A stretch of DNA of 64,000 nt from NCBI RefSeq assembly GCF_001006005.1, contig NZ_CP011254.1, forward strand, positions 3,720,001-3,784,000, in the 5' to 3' direction. This DNA is from Serratia fonticola (GTDB lineage Bacteria; Pseudomonadota; Gammaproteobacteria; Enterobacterales; Enterobacteriaceae). How positions within the stretch are numbered: the stretch's first letter is position 1; the number at the start of each line of letters is the position of its first letter. Made by a program: the position numbers and the translations under genes. Positions 1 through 9,488 of this stretch are shown piece after piece. The notes under the pieces are model-generated. The model worked only from the letters and a program-made list of their open reading frames with translations. It was not told the DNA's origin and ran no database searches.

Positions 1-264
1 GCGTTCGGTCGCATCCAGCTTCAGAACCCGTGCCAGATCCTCCAAAAACTCCACCGAAGCATTGATTTCCCGCCCCTGTTCCAGCCAGGTGTACCAGGTC
101 AGGCCCACGCCAGCTAATGCGGCAACCTCTTCACGTCTTAGCCCAGGCGTACGCCGCCGCGTACCGCTCGGCAGGCCAACGGCCTGGGGAGAGAGTTTTT
201 CACGCTTCATACGCAGAAAATCTGCCAACTCTTGGCGGGTTCGGTTAAGGGTACGTGGTGGCAT
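1..264 (-). CDS. XRE-type helix-turn-helix regulator (partial, N-terminal part only)
   Basis: Read on the minus strand from an ATG at 264, the 88 visible codons contain a Cro/C1-type helix-turn-helix: an LRREEVAALAGVGLTWYTWLE segment about residues 45-65, typical of regulators that carry a C-terminal MmyB-like ligand-binding domain. The C-terminal part lies outside the window, so the ligand-binding domain is only inferred. It is divergent from the MFS exporter at 363, about 100 bp away, the usual arrangement of a local repressor and the drug exporter it controls. That control is inferred from position. Confidence 0.8.
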   Translation of the reverse strand, partial: MPPRTLNRTRQELADFLRMKREKLSPQAVGLPSGTRRRTPGLRREEVAALAGVGLTWYTWLEQGREINASVEFLEDLARVLKLDATER

Positions 265-362
265 CGACGGGTCCTGTTACTCTTAGTAATAGTATAACTG
301 GCTATATAGTAACAGTTTAAAGCATGTTCCATACTGCCGCCATCATGATATCAGGGGGCGTT

Positions 363-1781
363 ATGGAACAGAGTTTTTCTAACAGCAAGGCTGGATTACC
401 TGGGCTGCCGGTGTTGCTACTCGGTGGGTTCGTCACTATGTTCGATTTGTTTGTGGTTAACGTGGCGGTGCCGGTGATCCAGCAACAGTTCAACGCCAGC
501 TTTGCCGGGGTTGGGTTGATTATCGCCGGTTATGAACTGGCTTTTGGCATCTTGCTGATTGCTGGCGGACGCTTGGGAGACCGCTTCGGCCGGCGGCGTA
601 TGTTCAGCTATGGCATGTTGGCTTTTGCGCTGACCTCGACGCTTTGCGGTCTGGCGGGTTCGCTGTGGGTGCTGATTGTTGCCCGCTTTTTGCAAGGCGC
701 AGCGGCCGCGCTGCTGTTTCCACAAATTTATGCCTTATTGCGCGTGCTGTATGGTGAAGAGCAGCGGCGGCGAGCCTTTGCTCGTTTGGGGATGACGCTG
801 GGGTTGGCGGCGATTTGTGGCCAGGTGTTAGGTGGTTTTATTATCGAGGCTAATATTCTGGGCAGCAGTTGGCGCATGATCTTTCTGATCAACCTGCCGA
901 TTGGCGTGCTGGCGGTGATGGCGGCGCGACGCATTCCTGAGTCCAGACTGGCGCAGGCCCAGCGGCTGGATGCTAAAGGCCTGCAGCTGGCCGCTGGCGG
1001 TTTGCTGCTGTTACTGTTCCCGTTACTGGAAGGCCCATCGCGCCACTGGCCTTGGTGGACTGTGCCGATGATGGTGCTGGCAGTGGCGCTATTAGCCTGG
1101 TTTGTCCGTTGGGAACGGCAACTTGCCCGTCATTCCGGTGATGCGGTGCTCGATCCGGCGCTATTTCGCCAAGGTCACTTTGCCCGTGGCACGGCAATTG
1201 TGCTGGCGATTTACTCCACCGCATCCTCATTCTTTCTTTGTTTTGCCCTGCTGTTACAGGCCGGAATAGGGCTGACGCCGTTCCAGGCGGGTTGCCTGTT
1301 CGCTCCGGCCAGCGCCGCCTTTATGCTGGCCTCCTTTTTGGCTCCGGGCTGGGTGCAACGCTGGGGGAATATTGTGTTGGCTGGCGGGGTGGTGGTCTAC
1401 GCCAGTGGCTTGGTATTGTTGATGGTGGAGGTGCTATGGGGACGGGCGTTCAGCCATCCGTTACAACTTTTACCCGGCCTGATGATTTTGGGCTTTGGTC
1501 AGGCATTGAGTATGACGCCCTTGCTTAATTGGGTGCTTGGCCTGGCGAAGGAGCATCAGGCCGGTATGGCGGCAGGCTTGGTGTCAACGGTGCAGCAGGT
1601 AGGCGGTGCTCTGGGGATAGCGGCCAGCGGTATGTTCTTTGTTCCGCTGCTGGCCGGGGGCGCAGAGCCACAGCACTATGCCAGAGCCTTTGCTGGTGCT
1701 ATGGGTTACAACCTGCTGGCGATGCTGGTTGCCTTGGTGTTGCTGCTCTACACCCACCGGCAGCTAGGCAGGGGCGGTTAA
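363..1781 (+). CDS. MFS transporter, DHA2 (14-TMS drug/H+ antiporter) family
   Basis: A 472-residue hydrophobic protein with many membrane segments. It has the MFS motif A region GGRLGDRFGRRR after the second segment (about residue 70) and the length expected of 14-TMS DHA2 exporters. It probably exports a toxic compound across the inner membrane in exchange for protons; the substrate cannot be read from sequence. I chose the ATG at 363 because an AGGGGG ribosome site lies 7-8 bases upstream; an in-frame ATG at 324 lacks one. It is divergent from the XRE-type regulator. Confidence 0.85.
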   Translation: MEQSFSNSKAGLPGLPVLLLGGFVTMFDLFVVNVAVPVIQQQFNASFAGVGLIIAGYELAFGILLIAGGRLGDRFGRRRMFSYGMLAFALTSTLCGLAGSLWVLIVARFLQGAAAALLFPQIYALLRVLYGEEQRRRAFARLGMTLGLAAICGQVLGGFIIEANILGSSWRMIFLINLPIGVLAVMAARRIPESRLAQAQRLDAKGLQLAAGGLLLLLFPLLEGPSRHWPWWTVPMMVLAVALLAWFVRWERQLARHSGDAVLDPALFRQGHFARGTAIVLAIYSTASSFFLCFALLLQAGIGLTPFQAGCLFAPASAAFMLASFLAPGWVQRWGNIVLAGGVVVYASGLVLLMVEVLWGRAFSHPLQLLPGLMILGFGQALSMTPLLNWVLGLAKEHQAGMAAGLVSTVQQVGGALGIAASGMFFVPLLAGGAEPQHYARAFAGAMGYNLLAMLVALVLLLYTHRQLGRGG

Positions 1782-1790
1782 AGCATTATC

Positions 1791-1809
1791 GCGCCGGTTT
1801 GCCCGGCGC
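1791..1809. terminator. Hairpin between the convergent MFS and DUF2207 genes
   Basis: A perfect 7-bp inverted repeat GCGCCGG / CCGGCGC with a 5-base loop sits in the 40-bp gap between two convergent genes. There is no clear T-tract, so termination in either direction is plausible but unproven. Confidence 0.4.
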
Positions 1810-1820
1810 TGCGTTACCAT

Positions 1821-3902
1821 TTACCAGCCACCACCACCTCCGCCGCCGGAACCCCCACCGGATGAGCCCCCACCCGACGATCCAGAACCCCGAGAGCTGG
1901 AGCCTGATGAACTTGAACCGGAACTTGAACTGCTGCTGGGTGTAGCCATAGACGATGCGGTACAGGAGCGGCTAAAGCGATTCACGCGCTGCCAGTCTGC
2001 GTCGGCAAAGGCTTCCGACATAGCTCCGGATTTACTGAGATATTCGGCAAAGGTGTTGGCCCAAGTCTTGCCCACGCCGAGCGCTAGCGCAGCCGGTAGC
2101 AAGCTCTCAAAGTGGGCAACCAACTGATCGGGTGGGTAAAGCGCCTGATAGCGATTCCGCTCGGCCGTGCCCAGGTACAGTTTCAGCCCTTGCGCAGTGG
2201 CCAAATCATTCAGCCCCCGTTGGGTGTATCGCGGGATCATCAAGCCAAAAGCTATGCATAGCAGAATGGCGACCAGCAGCGCGCCAATATAGCCGGCTGG
2301 AAACTGAGTCAGGGGCAACATGCCAAACAAGAAAGCGCCACCGCCAAAGGTAGCTAGCGGGCCAAATATCAGCGAAATAACCAAAGGGATGAAGCCAAAA
2401 GTATTCCAGGTTTTTCTCGGGCTAAATAAAAATCTCAGCGGTAAAGAGAGTAGCGAGATCCCGAGCAGCAGGAATATCAGGGCAGGAATGGTGATCACTG
2501 CCGCGCCGAGATTAAACAACGCTCCGCAGATCACCGGGATCAGCAGCATGAGATAAACCGCGCGGCGCACCGGTTTACCCCATTTGTTGAATAATATCTC
2601 ACGCTGGTCCTCACTGCGCTTTTCCAACCATTTACGGGCATTTTGCATTGGCCGCTGATAGGCCAGGCCGAGGTTGATATTTTTGCGGCTGCCGCTAAAC
2701 AGCAGGCCGAGTAACTGCTTATCGCTGGTGGTCAACCGCTGGTTATTGTTATCCGATTGGTACGATAGCCATTGTTCATCCGCCGACTGAAACTTGGAAA
2801 ACCACGGGCCTGAGGATTTGCTCGCTTTGAGCGTGATCGCCGCGCCGCGTTTGGCGACCAGATCCAACAGATCGCTGCTGAAGGCCACGTCGTCGTACTT
2901 ACGCTGGGTAATAAACCGCAGATAGCCTGGCGACATGGTGGTAGGCATCGCATACAGCGGCACAACCGGCGGCATCTTCAAGCCGATGGCGGTCACGTTT
3001 TTTTGCCACCACCATAAACAATAGACTGCGAGCAGCAGCACCGGTATCCAGAGTGCACTGGTTGCCAGAGTGGGCAATAGCAGGTGTACCAACGGTGAAG
3101 AAGCTTGTGGGGCGGCGGCACCGGCTAGAATATCTCGTGGCCAGGTGTAGACCACGGTTAGCCCTTCGCCTTGGTCCAGCGGTTGCGTGGTTTGCACTCC
3201 ACCGTTGGGAAGTATTCTGGCGTTGTGCTCTTTCGCTCCCCGCGCTCCGGTATACACATCAATAGTGCGCAGCCGGGTATCTCTGCCTTCGTTATCCAGA
3301 TAATTGCTGGTGTCTGGCAGTTCCAGTTGGAAGCTGGCTTTGGTGATCGGGTAGGCCCAATCGTTACCCGTGACGTTCCAGTAGAGCTCGTCCCATTCGG
3401 GGAAGCGGCTGAAGTGGTTGCTGACCTGATAGCGGATCTGGTAGTTATAGATCGCCGGTTGCAGGATGTGCTCAGCGCTGCCAATACGCACCGTCAGCGT
3501 TTTCGAAGACTTATCCAGGCTATAGGGTTCGGCGACTCCGTCGCGCAACACTTCTTTAATATGATAATCGACGCTGAAAATCTTGCCGTCCTGGCGGTTC
3601 CAGGTGAGCGGCAGAGTGCGGAAAATCCCACGGCGTATCTCTTGCCCTAAAGACAGCACCTTGATGTTTTCCCGCATCTCCATGCTGCCGTCCGGGTTAA
3701 AGTGCGCCTGGGTATCAAATGAGAGAATATGCTCATAGGCGCGCACCCAACGGGGATCACTTGGTGCCGCCTCTCTGTCTGGGGCCTCTGCAACGGGAGC
3801 TGCCCCAACGGCGATATCATCAGCCGTAGCCGGCGCGGCTCCTGCCATCAATAGCGATAACACCCATAAAACGCGTACTACCCAACCAGATATTGCAGCC
3901 AT
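1821..3902 (-). CDS. DUF2207 domain membrane protein (YciQ-like)
   Basis: A 693-residue protein: signal peptide (about 1-28), an extracytoplasmic DUF2207 domain (about 50-260), a membrane segment near residue 285, a cytoplasmic stretch, then a cluster of hydrophobic segments (about 445-590). The last 45 residues are a low-complexity Ser/Gly tail ending in a run of glycines and Trp, a known feature of this family. Function is unknown; the pairing with a LemA gene directly upstream is common. I chose the ATG at 3902, just past the lemA stop (3907), with a GGA-rich ribosome site inside the lemA end. An in-frame ATG at 3962 would overlap lemA by 56 bases. Confidence 0.8.
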   Translation of the reverse strand: MAAISGWVVRVLWVLSLLMAGAAPATADDIAVGAAPVAEAPDREAAPSDPRWVRAYEHILSFDTQAHFNPDGSMEMRENIKVLSLGQEIRRGIFRTLPLTWNRQDGKIFSVDYHIKEVLRDGVAEPYSLDKSSKTLTVRIGSAEHILQPAIYNYQIRYQVSNHFSRFPEWDELYWNVTGNDWAYPITKASFQLELPDTSNYLDNEGRDTRLRTIDVYTGARGAKEHNARILPNGGVQTTQPLDQGEGLTVVYTWPRDILAGAAAPQASSPLVHLLLPTLATSALWIPVLLLAVYCLWWWQKNVTAIGLKMPPVVPLYAMPTTMSPGYLRFITQRKYDDVAFSSDLLDLVAKRGAAITLKASKSSGPWFSKFQSADEQWLSYQSDNNNQRLTTSDKQLLGLLFSGSRKNINLGLAYQRPMQNARKWLEKRSEDQREILFNKWGKPVRRAVYLMLLIPVICGALFNLGAAVITIPALIFLLLGISLLSLPLRFLFSPRKTWNTFGFIPLVISLIFGPLATFGGGAFLFGMLPLTQFPAGYIGALLVAILLCIAFGLMIPRYTQRGLNDLATAQGLKLYLGTAERNRYQALYPPDQLVAHFESLLPAALALGVGKTWANTFAEYLSKSGAMSEAFADADWQRVNRFSRSCTASSMATPSSSSSSGSSSSGSSSRGSGSSGGGSSGGGSGGGGGGGW

Positions 3903-3906
3903 CGCG

Positions 3907-4449
3907 CTAGTCCATCCGTGGCACTTTAGCTTCTTCGGGATCTTCGAGTTCGAAGAACGCATCCGCTTTAAAATTAAACAGGCGAGCCAGGATTAAACTG
4001 GGGAACGACTCCACCAGAATATTGAAATCGCGCACCGTACCGTTGAAATAGCGGCGTGCCATTTGCAGTTGCTCTTCGATCTCTGCCAGGGATTGTTGCA
4101 GGGAGAGGAAGTTCTCGTTGGCTTTAAGCTCTGGGTAGGCTTCTGCCAGCGCAAAAATGCGGCTCAAAGCACCAGAAAACTCTTTTTCACTCTCGGCAAC
4201 CTGAGGGGTGTTGCTAACCAGGTCTCTGCGCTGGCGCGAGAGTGTTTCAAACAGCTCTTTCTCATGCAGAGCGTAGCGCTTTACCAGGGTTAACAGGTTG
4301 GGGGCCAGATCGTGGCGGCGTTTGAGCTGCACCGCTATACCGCTCCATGCGTCGTCTTTGAAACGGCGCAGTGAGATAAAGCGGTTATAAGTCATCATGG
4401 CCCAGATCAGCACCACGGCGATCGCGGCCACAGCGATATAAATTTCCAT
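3907..4449 (-). CDS. LemA family protein
   Basis: 180 residues: an N-terminal membrane anchor (about 3-20), then a long helical region with the family features YNRFISLRR (about 21-29), a WSGIAVQLKRRHDLAPNL stretch and a C-terminal FNFKADAFFEL. LemA proteins have an uncertain role; they are often encoded with TPM or DUF2207 membrane proteins. Here the DUF2207 gene follows with a 4-base gap, so the two are almost certainly one operon. Confidence 0.9.
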   Translation of the reverse strand: MEIYIAVAAIAVVLIWAMMTYNRFISLRRFKDDAWSGIAVQLKRRHDLAPNLLTLVKRYALHEKELFETLSRQRRDLVSNTPQVAESEKEFSGALSRIFALAEAYPELKANENFLSLQQSLAEIEEQLQMARRYFNGTVRDFNILVESFPSLILARLFNFKADAFFELEDPEEAKVPRMD

Positions 4450-4633
4450 TTTTCATTCCATGTTTGACGGGGGAATACATCATTCCATTGTATGTTTACG
4501 GATACTATCTTATTCCGCTATGGCTGGTAAATCTTGCTAGGTCTAGCCAGCCTTGGTGCGGGCCAATCTACCGGGGTTGAGCGCCGTCGCGGATAAGGTA
4601 TGCTTATCGCAAACCGAATCAGCGGAGCGAGCA

Positions 4634-5587
4634 ATGGATTACAGCAAAATTATCAAAGAAATAGGCCGTGGCAAGAACCATGCGCGCGATCTGGATCGGC
4701 AAACGGCTTTTGAGCTCTATCAGGCGATGCTGGCCGATGCCGTGCCGCCCCTGGAGTTGGGAGCTATCCTGATCGCCATGCGTATCAAGGGGGAAGCCGA
4801 GGAGGAAATGCTTGGCTTCTATCAGGCGATGCAACAGCAGGTGATGCGGCTGCAACCCCCGCAGGGCCGCCCGATGCCGGTGGTGCTACCCAGTTACAAT
4901 GGTGCTCGTAAACAGGCCAACCTGACGCCATTACTGGCGCTGTTGTTGGCCAAAGTCGGGCTGCCGGTAGTGGTTCACGGTGTCGTGAACGACTGCACGC
5001 GTGTCACCAGCGCAGAGATTTTCCGTGAGCTTGGGGTGCCGTGGTCTGAAGATCCTCAGACTGCCCAACAGCGTTTGGACGGCGGAGATGCGGTGTTTAT
5101 CCCTGTGTCGGCGCTTGCGCCAGCGTTGGAAAACCAGCTTGGCTTGCGTTGGAAGATGGGCGTGCGTAACAGCGCCCACACGCTGGCAAAATTGGCGACG
5201 CCATTTGGTGAGCAGGACGTGCTGCGCATCGCCAGCGTTTCTCATCCGGAATACGTCGAGCGCGTTGCCTCATTTTTCTGCCAGATCGGTGCACGGGGAT
5301 TACTGATGCATGGCACCGAAGGGGAGGCTTACGCCAATCCGCAACGCTGTCCAAAAATCCACTATATCGTCGGTGGTGAGCAGCATATTTTGCTGGAACG
5401 GCCAGAACTGGATGCGTTAGCTGAGGTGCCTGCCGCCAAGGATGCTGCAACCACGGCGCGTTGGACGGAACGTTGTCTGGCTGGCGAGGTTGCCATTCCC
5501 GAGCCTATCGCTCGACAGGTTGCTTGTTGTCTGGTCGCTGCCGGCCAAGTGGAGACATTGGAGCAGGGGCTGGTCAGACTGCGATAA
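4634..5587 (+). CDS. ybiB: YbiB, anthranilate phosphoribosyltransferase-like (TrpD2) DNA-binding protein
   Basis: 317 residues, matching the length of E. coli YbiB. It begins MDYSKIIKEIGRGKNHARDL and has the TrpD-like fold with a small N-terminal helical domain and a larger nucleoside-phosphorylase-type domain. YbiB proteins are TrpD2 homologues reported to bind nucleic acid rather than to work in tryptophan synthesis. The ATG at 4634 is preceded by a GGAGCG site; the longer frame from 4553 lacks one. In E. coli ybiB belongs to the same chromosomal neighbourhood as rlmF, glnHPQ, dps and ompX, which suggests that the cellulose operon interrupts backbone here. Confidence 0.88.
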   Translation: MDYSKIIKEIGRGKNHARDLDRQTAFELYQAMLADAVPPLELGAILIAMRIKGEAEEEMLGFYQAMQQQVMRLQPPQGRPMPVVLPSYNGARKQANLTPLLALLLAKVGLPVVVHGVVNDCTRVTSAEIFRELGVPWSEDPQTAQQRLDGGDAVFIPVSALAPALENQLGLRWKMGVRNSAHTLAKLATPFGEQDVLRIASVSHPEYVERVASFFCQIGARGLLMHGTEGEAYANPQRCPKIHYIVGGEQHILLERPELDALAEVPAAKDAATTARWTERCLAGEVAIPEPIARQVACCLVAAGQVETLEQGLVRLR

Positions 5588-6028
5588 TCTGCCTAATTAC
5601 CTTTATTACCAGGGGCGAAAACCTTTGCCCCGAGTATTTATCACTGTTGTGCTGGTTATTTTGAGTAAAAAAAATCTCAAATGCCAAACTATATATTACT
5701 AACCACTTAAATTATGGCATAAGCTGGTGGGATATGTGATAAAGCGGGGTAAAAACGTTTAAAACTCAGTGTATAACTTTAAAGAAGTAGATTACACTCA
5801 GCCCATCAGCTTTGGGGTCTTGCAGGATTTTCCATCGATTGCGGAGGTTTGCTCCGTCTTGGTTGTAAAAAGGGACTTGTAAGCTACTCTATCTAAACCA
5901 TAAGAAGAGAAGCGCTTAAAATACATAGACGTTTTCCATTATGTATTTGGGTTATAGATCACGTTATTTTGTATTCGTGATTTGTATGTATTCATACAGT
6001 GCCAAGTGTAATCTTATAGGTCTGGATT
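5588..6028. other. Cellulose operon upstream region (441 bp, non-coding)
   Basis: No credible gene. It holds a hairpin just after ybiB (5612-5631, 8-bp stem GGGGCGAA / TTTGCCCC with one G-T pair, no T-tract). Shortly before bcsO there are two inverted repeats: ATCACG / CGTGAT (5958-5963 and 5976-5981) and TGTATG / CATACA (5983-5988 and 5993-5998). The repeats lie where a regulator of the bcs promoter could bind; no known operator consensus was recognised. Confidence 0.5.
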
Positions 6029-6562
6029 ATGAGTAAATATGATGATGTCCAAGGATTTAAAGATAAGACAAATCTCAAAGGGCTTGATTATAAAGAATTT
6101 CCTCGCGACGATGTGGCATCGGCTCCGCACCGTTGGTCTATTGTTGATCAAGTGGCAGGTAATGGTGGCATCCCTGCCAGCATCTCGCAGCCAACGCCGA
6201 TCACTAGTACGGATCTCTCTTCCAATGCACCTTTAGGGTTCGTGCCTCCTGCACAACCCAAGGCTGTGATAACAGAAAATACCGCCTTGCCCGGCCACAT
6301 TCCTCATAATTTTGAGCGTTTTGCTCCACCGGTGGAGTCTAAACTCACTAAAACCGCCCAACCGGAAAGCCCGCGTGACGTTCTTGCTCAGGGTAACCCT
6401 GTTAATTCCCCTGCAAGCGTTCCGCCGTCCGCTCCGCAGCCAGAGAACCAACGTTTTAAGCAGATGTTCAGCAAGAAAACGTCCTCTGCCGGTGAAGTGA
6501 TGGACGCTGGCCGTAATACATTACTTAAACCACTTTTAGAGTCTATTGCCTCATGCCGTTAG
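6029..6562 (+). CDS. bcsO: Cellulose biosynthesis protein BcsO
   Basis: 177 residues. The N-terminus (MSKYDDVQGFKDKTNLKGLD...) is followed by a Pro/Ala/Ser-rich, probably disordered region (about 50-150). No signal peptide or membrane segment. Position first in the operon and overlap of its 3' end with bcsQ identify it as the BcsO-type accessory protein known from enterobacterial type I-like cellulose operons; its molecular role is poorly known. The assignment rests more on context and proline-rich character than on a diagnostic motif. Confidence 0.7.
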   Translation: MSKYDDVQGFKDKTNLKGLDYKEFPRDDVASAPHRWSIVDQVAGNGGIPASISQPTPITSTDLSSNAPLGFVPPAQPKAVITENTALPGHIPHNFERFAPPVESKLTKTAQPESPRDVLAQGNPVNSPASVPPSAPQPENQRFKQMFSKKTSSAGEVMDAGRNTLLKPLLESIASCR

Positions 6563-7359
6563 TCTGTGTTTGTTCTCCGAAAGGAGGGGTAGGGAAAACC
6601 ACTGTTACTGCTAATCTGGCTTATGCATTGGCCCGTAGCGGCAGTAAGGTGTTGGTTGTCGACTTCGACACGCAGAATGCGTTAAGGCTGCATTTTGGCG
6701 TGCCTATTTCCGATAACCGAGGTTTTGTTGCCCAGTCGGCAAGTTTATCCGATTGGAGCCAGTTTATTCTCAAGGTCGGGCCGAACCTGTTCGTTTTACC
6801 TTACGGTGACGTTACCGATGAGCAGCGCCTTCAGTTCGATGACAATCTGCTCAATGAGCCCATGTTCATTCAACGTGGCCTGAGTGCGGTGCTGAAGATC
6901 CCCGGCATGGTGGTGATCGCCGATATGCCGCCGGGGCGCAACGCGGCAGTGCAGGCCATGCAGGCCGCGGCGGACATGCGCATTATGGTGTTGCTGGCCG
7001 ATACCGCATCGCTCAGTCTATTGCCCAACATTGAGCAGCATAAGTTTATGAGTGCGCCCGTCAGCAATGAAGTTGGCGAGTATTATGTGGTAAACCAGAG
7101 TGACATGCGGCGCACCCTGAGCAGGGACGTGACGCAATTTTTTGAGCAGCGTCTGCAAGACAAACTGCTGGGAACCATCCACCGCGATGAGTGCGTCCCA
7201 GAGGCCAACGCATCGCAACGGGCGATCATGGATATAAGCCCGGTGTCGGCCGCTGCATTTGATATTGAGCAGATAAGTAAAAAGGTCGCGGTAATTTTAG
7301 GGCTTAGTGTTGGAGATGGTACGTATCATCATACTACGTCTATTTATGGCTCTTCGTAA
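6553..7359 (+). CDS. bcsQ: Cellulose biosynthesis ParA/MinD-type ATPase BcsQ
   Basis: 268 residues starting MPLVCVCSPKGGVGKTT. The deviant Walker A motif KGGVGKTT (10-17) and VVDFDTQNALRLHFG (about 35-50) are those of the BcsQ branch of ParA-like ATPases, which in E. coli help place the cellulose synthase at the pole. The start overlaps the end of bcsO by 10 bases, indicating translational coupling. Confidence 0.92.
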   Translation: MPLVCVCSPKGGVGKTTVTANLAYALARSGSKVLVVDFDTQNALRLHFGVPISDNRGFVAQSASLSDWSQFILKVGPNLFVLPYGDVTDEQRLQFDDNLLNEPMFIQRGLSAVLKIPGMVVIADMPPGRNAAVQAMQAAADMRIMVLLADTASLSLLPNIEQHKFMSAPVSNEVGEYYVVNQSDMRRTLSRDVTQFFEQRLQDKLLGTIHRDECVPEANASQRAIMDISPVSAAAFDIEQISKKVAVILGLSVGDGTYHHTTSIYGSS

Positions 7360-7376
7360 GGATTGTCTGGTTAGTT

Positions 7377-9488
7377 ATGAATAAAATACTCTTTTATTTC
7401 TTACTGCTGTTAGCCTTACCTTTTATCCTGTTGATTATCATTGCCCCCATGAGCAGTGATAATCAGTATATCTTTGGCCTGATCTGTATTGCGATCGTGT
7501 TTATTTTAGGGGTAAGTAAAAGCAAAAAAGTTACCCTGGTAATGATTGTGATGTCGACCTTGATGTCATTACGTTACATCTACTGGCGCGCGACAGAAAC
7601 CCTGCATTTCAACAGTACTCTGGAGGCTGTGCTAGGTATTGCCCTGTTTATCACCGAGCTGTATGCCCTGGTGATATTGCTGTTTGGTTATATTCAGACC
7701 ACCTGGTCATTAAAACGCACTATTGAACCGCTGCCTGACGACACGTCGCTATGGCCAACGGTAGATGTCTATATTCCTACTTACAACGAAAGTATGGACG
7801 TGGTGCGCGACACCATCCTGGCGGCGCAGTGTATTGACTACCCGAAAGACAAAATGAAAATCTACGTGCTGGATGACGGTAAGCGCAATGAATTTGCCGT
7901 ATTCTGTGCCGATGCAGGCGTGGGCTATATTACCCGCAATAATAACCTTCATGCCAAAGCGGGTAATCTGAATAACGCGATGAAAGTGACTCAGGGTGAA
8001 TTGATCACCGTGTTTGACTGCGATCACGTGGCAACCCGTGCCTTCTTGCAGGCAACGGTCGGCAGCTTCCTGGTGGATGAGCGCCTGGCGTTGATCCAGA
8101 CCCCGCACTATTTCTATTCCCCGGATCCGTTTGAACGCAACCTGTCAGAGGCGAGCAAAGTCCCTAACGAAGGTGCGCTGTTCTATGGGCCGGTGCAGCA
8201 GGGTAATGATAACTGGAACGCCACTTTCTTCTGTGGCTCCTGTGCCGTGATCCGCCGTTCGGCGCTGGAAGAGGTGGGCGGCTTTGCGGTAGAAACCGTG
8301 ACCGAAGATGCCCACACCGCCTTGAAGATGCAGCGCCGGGGCTGGAACACGGCATTCCTGGCATTGCCATTGGCAGCCGGGCTGGCCACCGAACGCTTGG
8401 GGCTGCACGTGATCCAACGTACCCGCTGGGCGCGTGGCATGACGCAGATCTTCCGGGTGGATAACCCCTTGCTGGGGCGCGGCCTGACCTGGCAGCAACG
8501 TTTATGCTATTTGAACGCCATGCTGCATTTCCAGTACGGCTTACCCCGGGTGATATTCTGCGTGGCACCGCTGGTTTATCTGCTGTTCAACCTCAATATC
8601 ATTGCCTCCTCCGCGGGGCTGATTTTCGCCTATGTGTTACCGCATCTGGTGATGTCGATCTATATCAACTCCAGAGCCAACGGACGTTATCGCTATTCGT
8701 TCTGGGGGGAAATCTATGAAACGGTGATGTGTTTCCATCTGGTGATACCGACCCTGCTGACGATGATCTCGCCAAAGCACGGCAAGTTTAACGTGACGGA
8801 TAAAGGCGCGTTGCTGGACGTTAACTATTTCGATTCCCATATTGTCCGGCCGCATATTATCGCCGTGTCCTTGCTGTTAATCGGTACCGCCTGGGGCGTG
8901 ATCCGTCTGGTGATGCCGGATCACTATGGCGCTAACCCGCAGGTTATCTGGCTAAATATTGCCTGGGCCAGCTTCAGCATGATTATCCTGCTGGCCGCCA
9001 TTGCCGTAGCGCGGGAAACGCGCCAGGTCCGGAAAACCATCCGTATCGATGCCACTTTGCCCGCGGTGCTGTATTTTGCCAGCGGCGCGGCGATGCGTAC
9101 CGAAACCCTGGATCTTTCGATGGGCGGGGTCAAATTGAAAACGCCGGACGAACGTTTCCTCAACGATACGATCGAAGAGGTGGAAATATCGCTCAAGTCC
9201 GGCGCCGTCTGTTTCCCGGTTGAGCTGATCGATGCCGACAAGTCGGTGACCCGCTTAATGTTCAAAGAGATGCCGATTGAAAAACGGCGGGAGTTGGTAC
9301 GGGTGGTATTGGCGCGGGCAGATGCCTGGATCCAGACCAAACCTTTCCCGCAGGATCGGCCACTGCGTTCGTTGCTGGGCGTCCTGCGCTGCATTTTCGA
9401 GTTGTTCTATTTTTCCTGGCGCGATCGTCGGGCCAAGAAGCAGCAGAAACGGCCTGAGCTAAAGCGGGATAAGGAACAAGCCCTATGA
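7377..9488 (+). CDS. bcsA: Cellulose synthase catalytic subunit BcsA (UDP-forming)
   Basis: 703 residues. An inner-membrane GT2 enzyme that polymerises glucose from UDP-glucose and passes the chain through its own channel. Visible features: N-terminal membrane helices, substrate-binding DDGKR (166-170), DxD motif DCD (214-216), TED (309-311, general base Asp), QRTRW (347-351, the QxxRW motif), a second membrane block, and a C-terminal PilZ domain with both c-di-GMP-binding motifs intact: RKTIR (552-556) and DLSMGG (579-584). The enzyme should therefore be active and c-di-GMP dependent. Its stop overlaps the bcsB start (ATGA). Confidence 0.97.
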   Translation: MNKILFYFLLLLALPFILLIIIAPMSSDNQYIFGLICIAIVFILGVSKSKKVTLVMIVMSTLMSLRYIYWRATETLHFNSTLEAVLGIALFITELYALVILLFGYIQTTWSLKRTIEPLPDDTSLWPTVDVYIPTYNESMDVVRDTILAAQCIDYPKDKMKIYVLDDGKRNEFAVFCADAGVGYITRNNNLHAKAGNLNNAMKVTQGELITVFDCDHVATRAFLQATVGSFLVDERLALIQTPHYFYSPDPFERNLSEASKVPNEGALFYGPVQQGNDNWNATFFCGSCAVIRRSALEEVGGFAVETVTEDAHTALKMQRRGWNTAFLALPLAAGLATERLGLHVIQRTRWARGMTQIFRVDNPLLGRGLTWQQRLCYLNAMLHFQYGLPRVIFCVAPLVYLLFNLNIIASSAGLIFAYVLPHLVMSIYINSRANGRYRYSFWGEIYETVMCFHLVIPTLLTMISPKHGKFNVTDKGALLDVNYFDSHIVRPHIIAVSLLLIGTAWGVIRLVMPDHYGANPQVIWLNIAWASFSMIILLAAIAVARETRQVRKTIRIDATLPAVLYFASGAAMRTETLDLSMGGVKLKTPDERFLNDTIEEVEISLKSGAVCFPVELIDADKSVTRLMFKEMPIEKRRELVRVVLARADAWIQTKPFPQDRPLRSLLGVLRCIFELFYFSWRDRRAKKQQKRPELKRDKEQAL

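Noticed and set aside
5442..5702. 86-codon frame over the end of ybiB
   Set aside because: Out of frame with ybiB and extends into non-coding sequence; no features.
5983..5998. Palindrome TGTATG-TATT-CATACA near bcsO as a LexA box
   Set aside because: LexA needs CTGT-N8-ACAG; the spacing and outer bases do not fit. Kept only as an unassigned inverted repeat.
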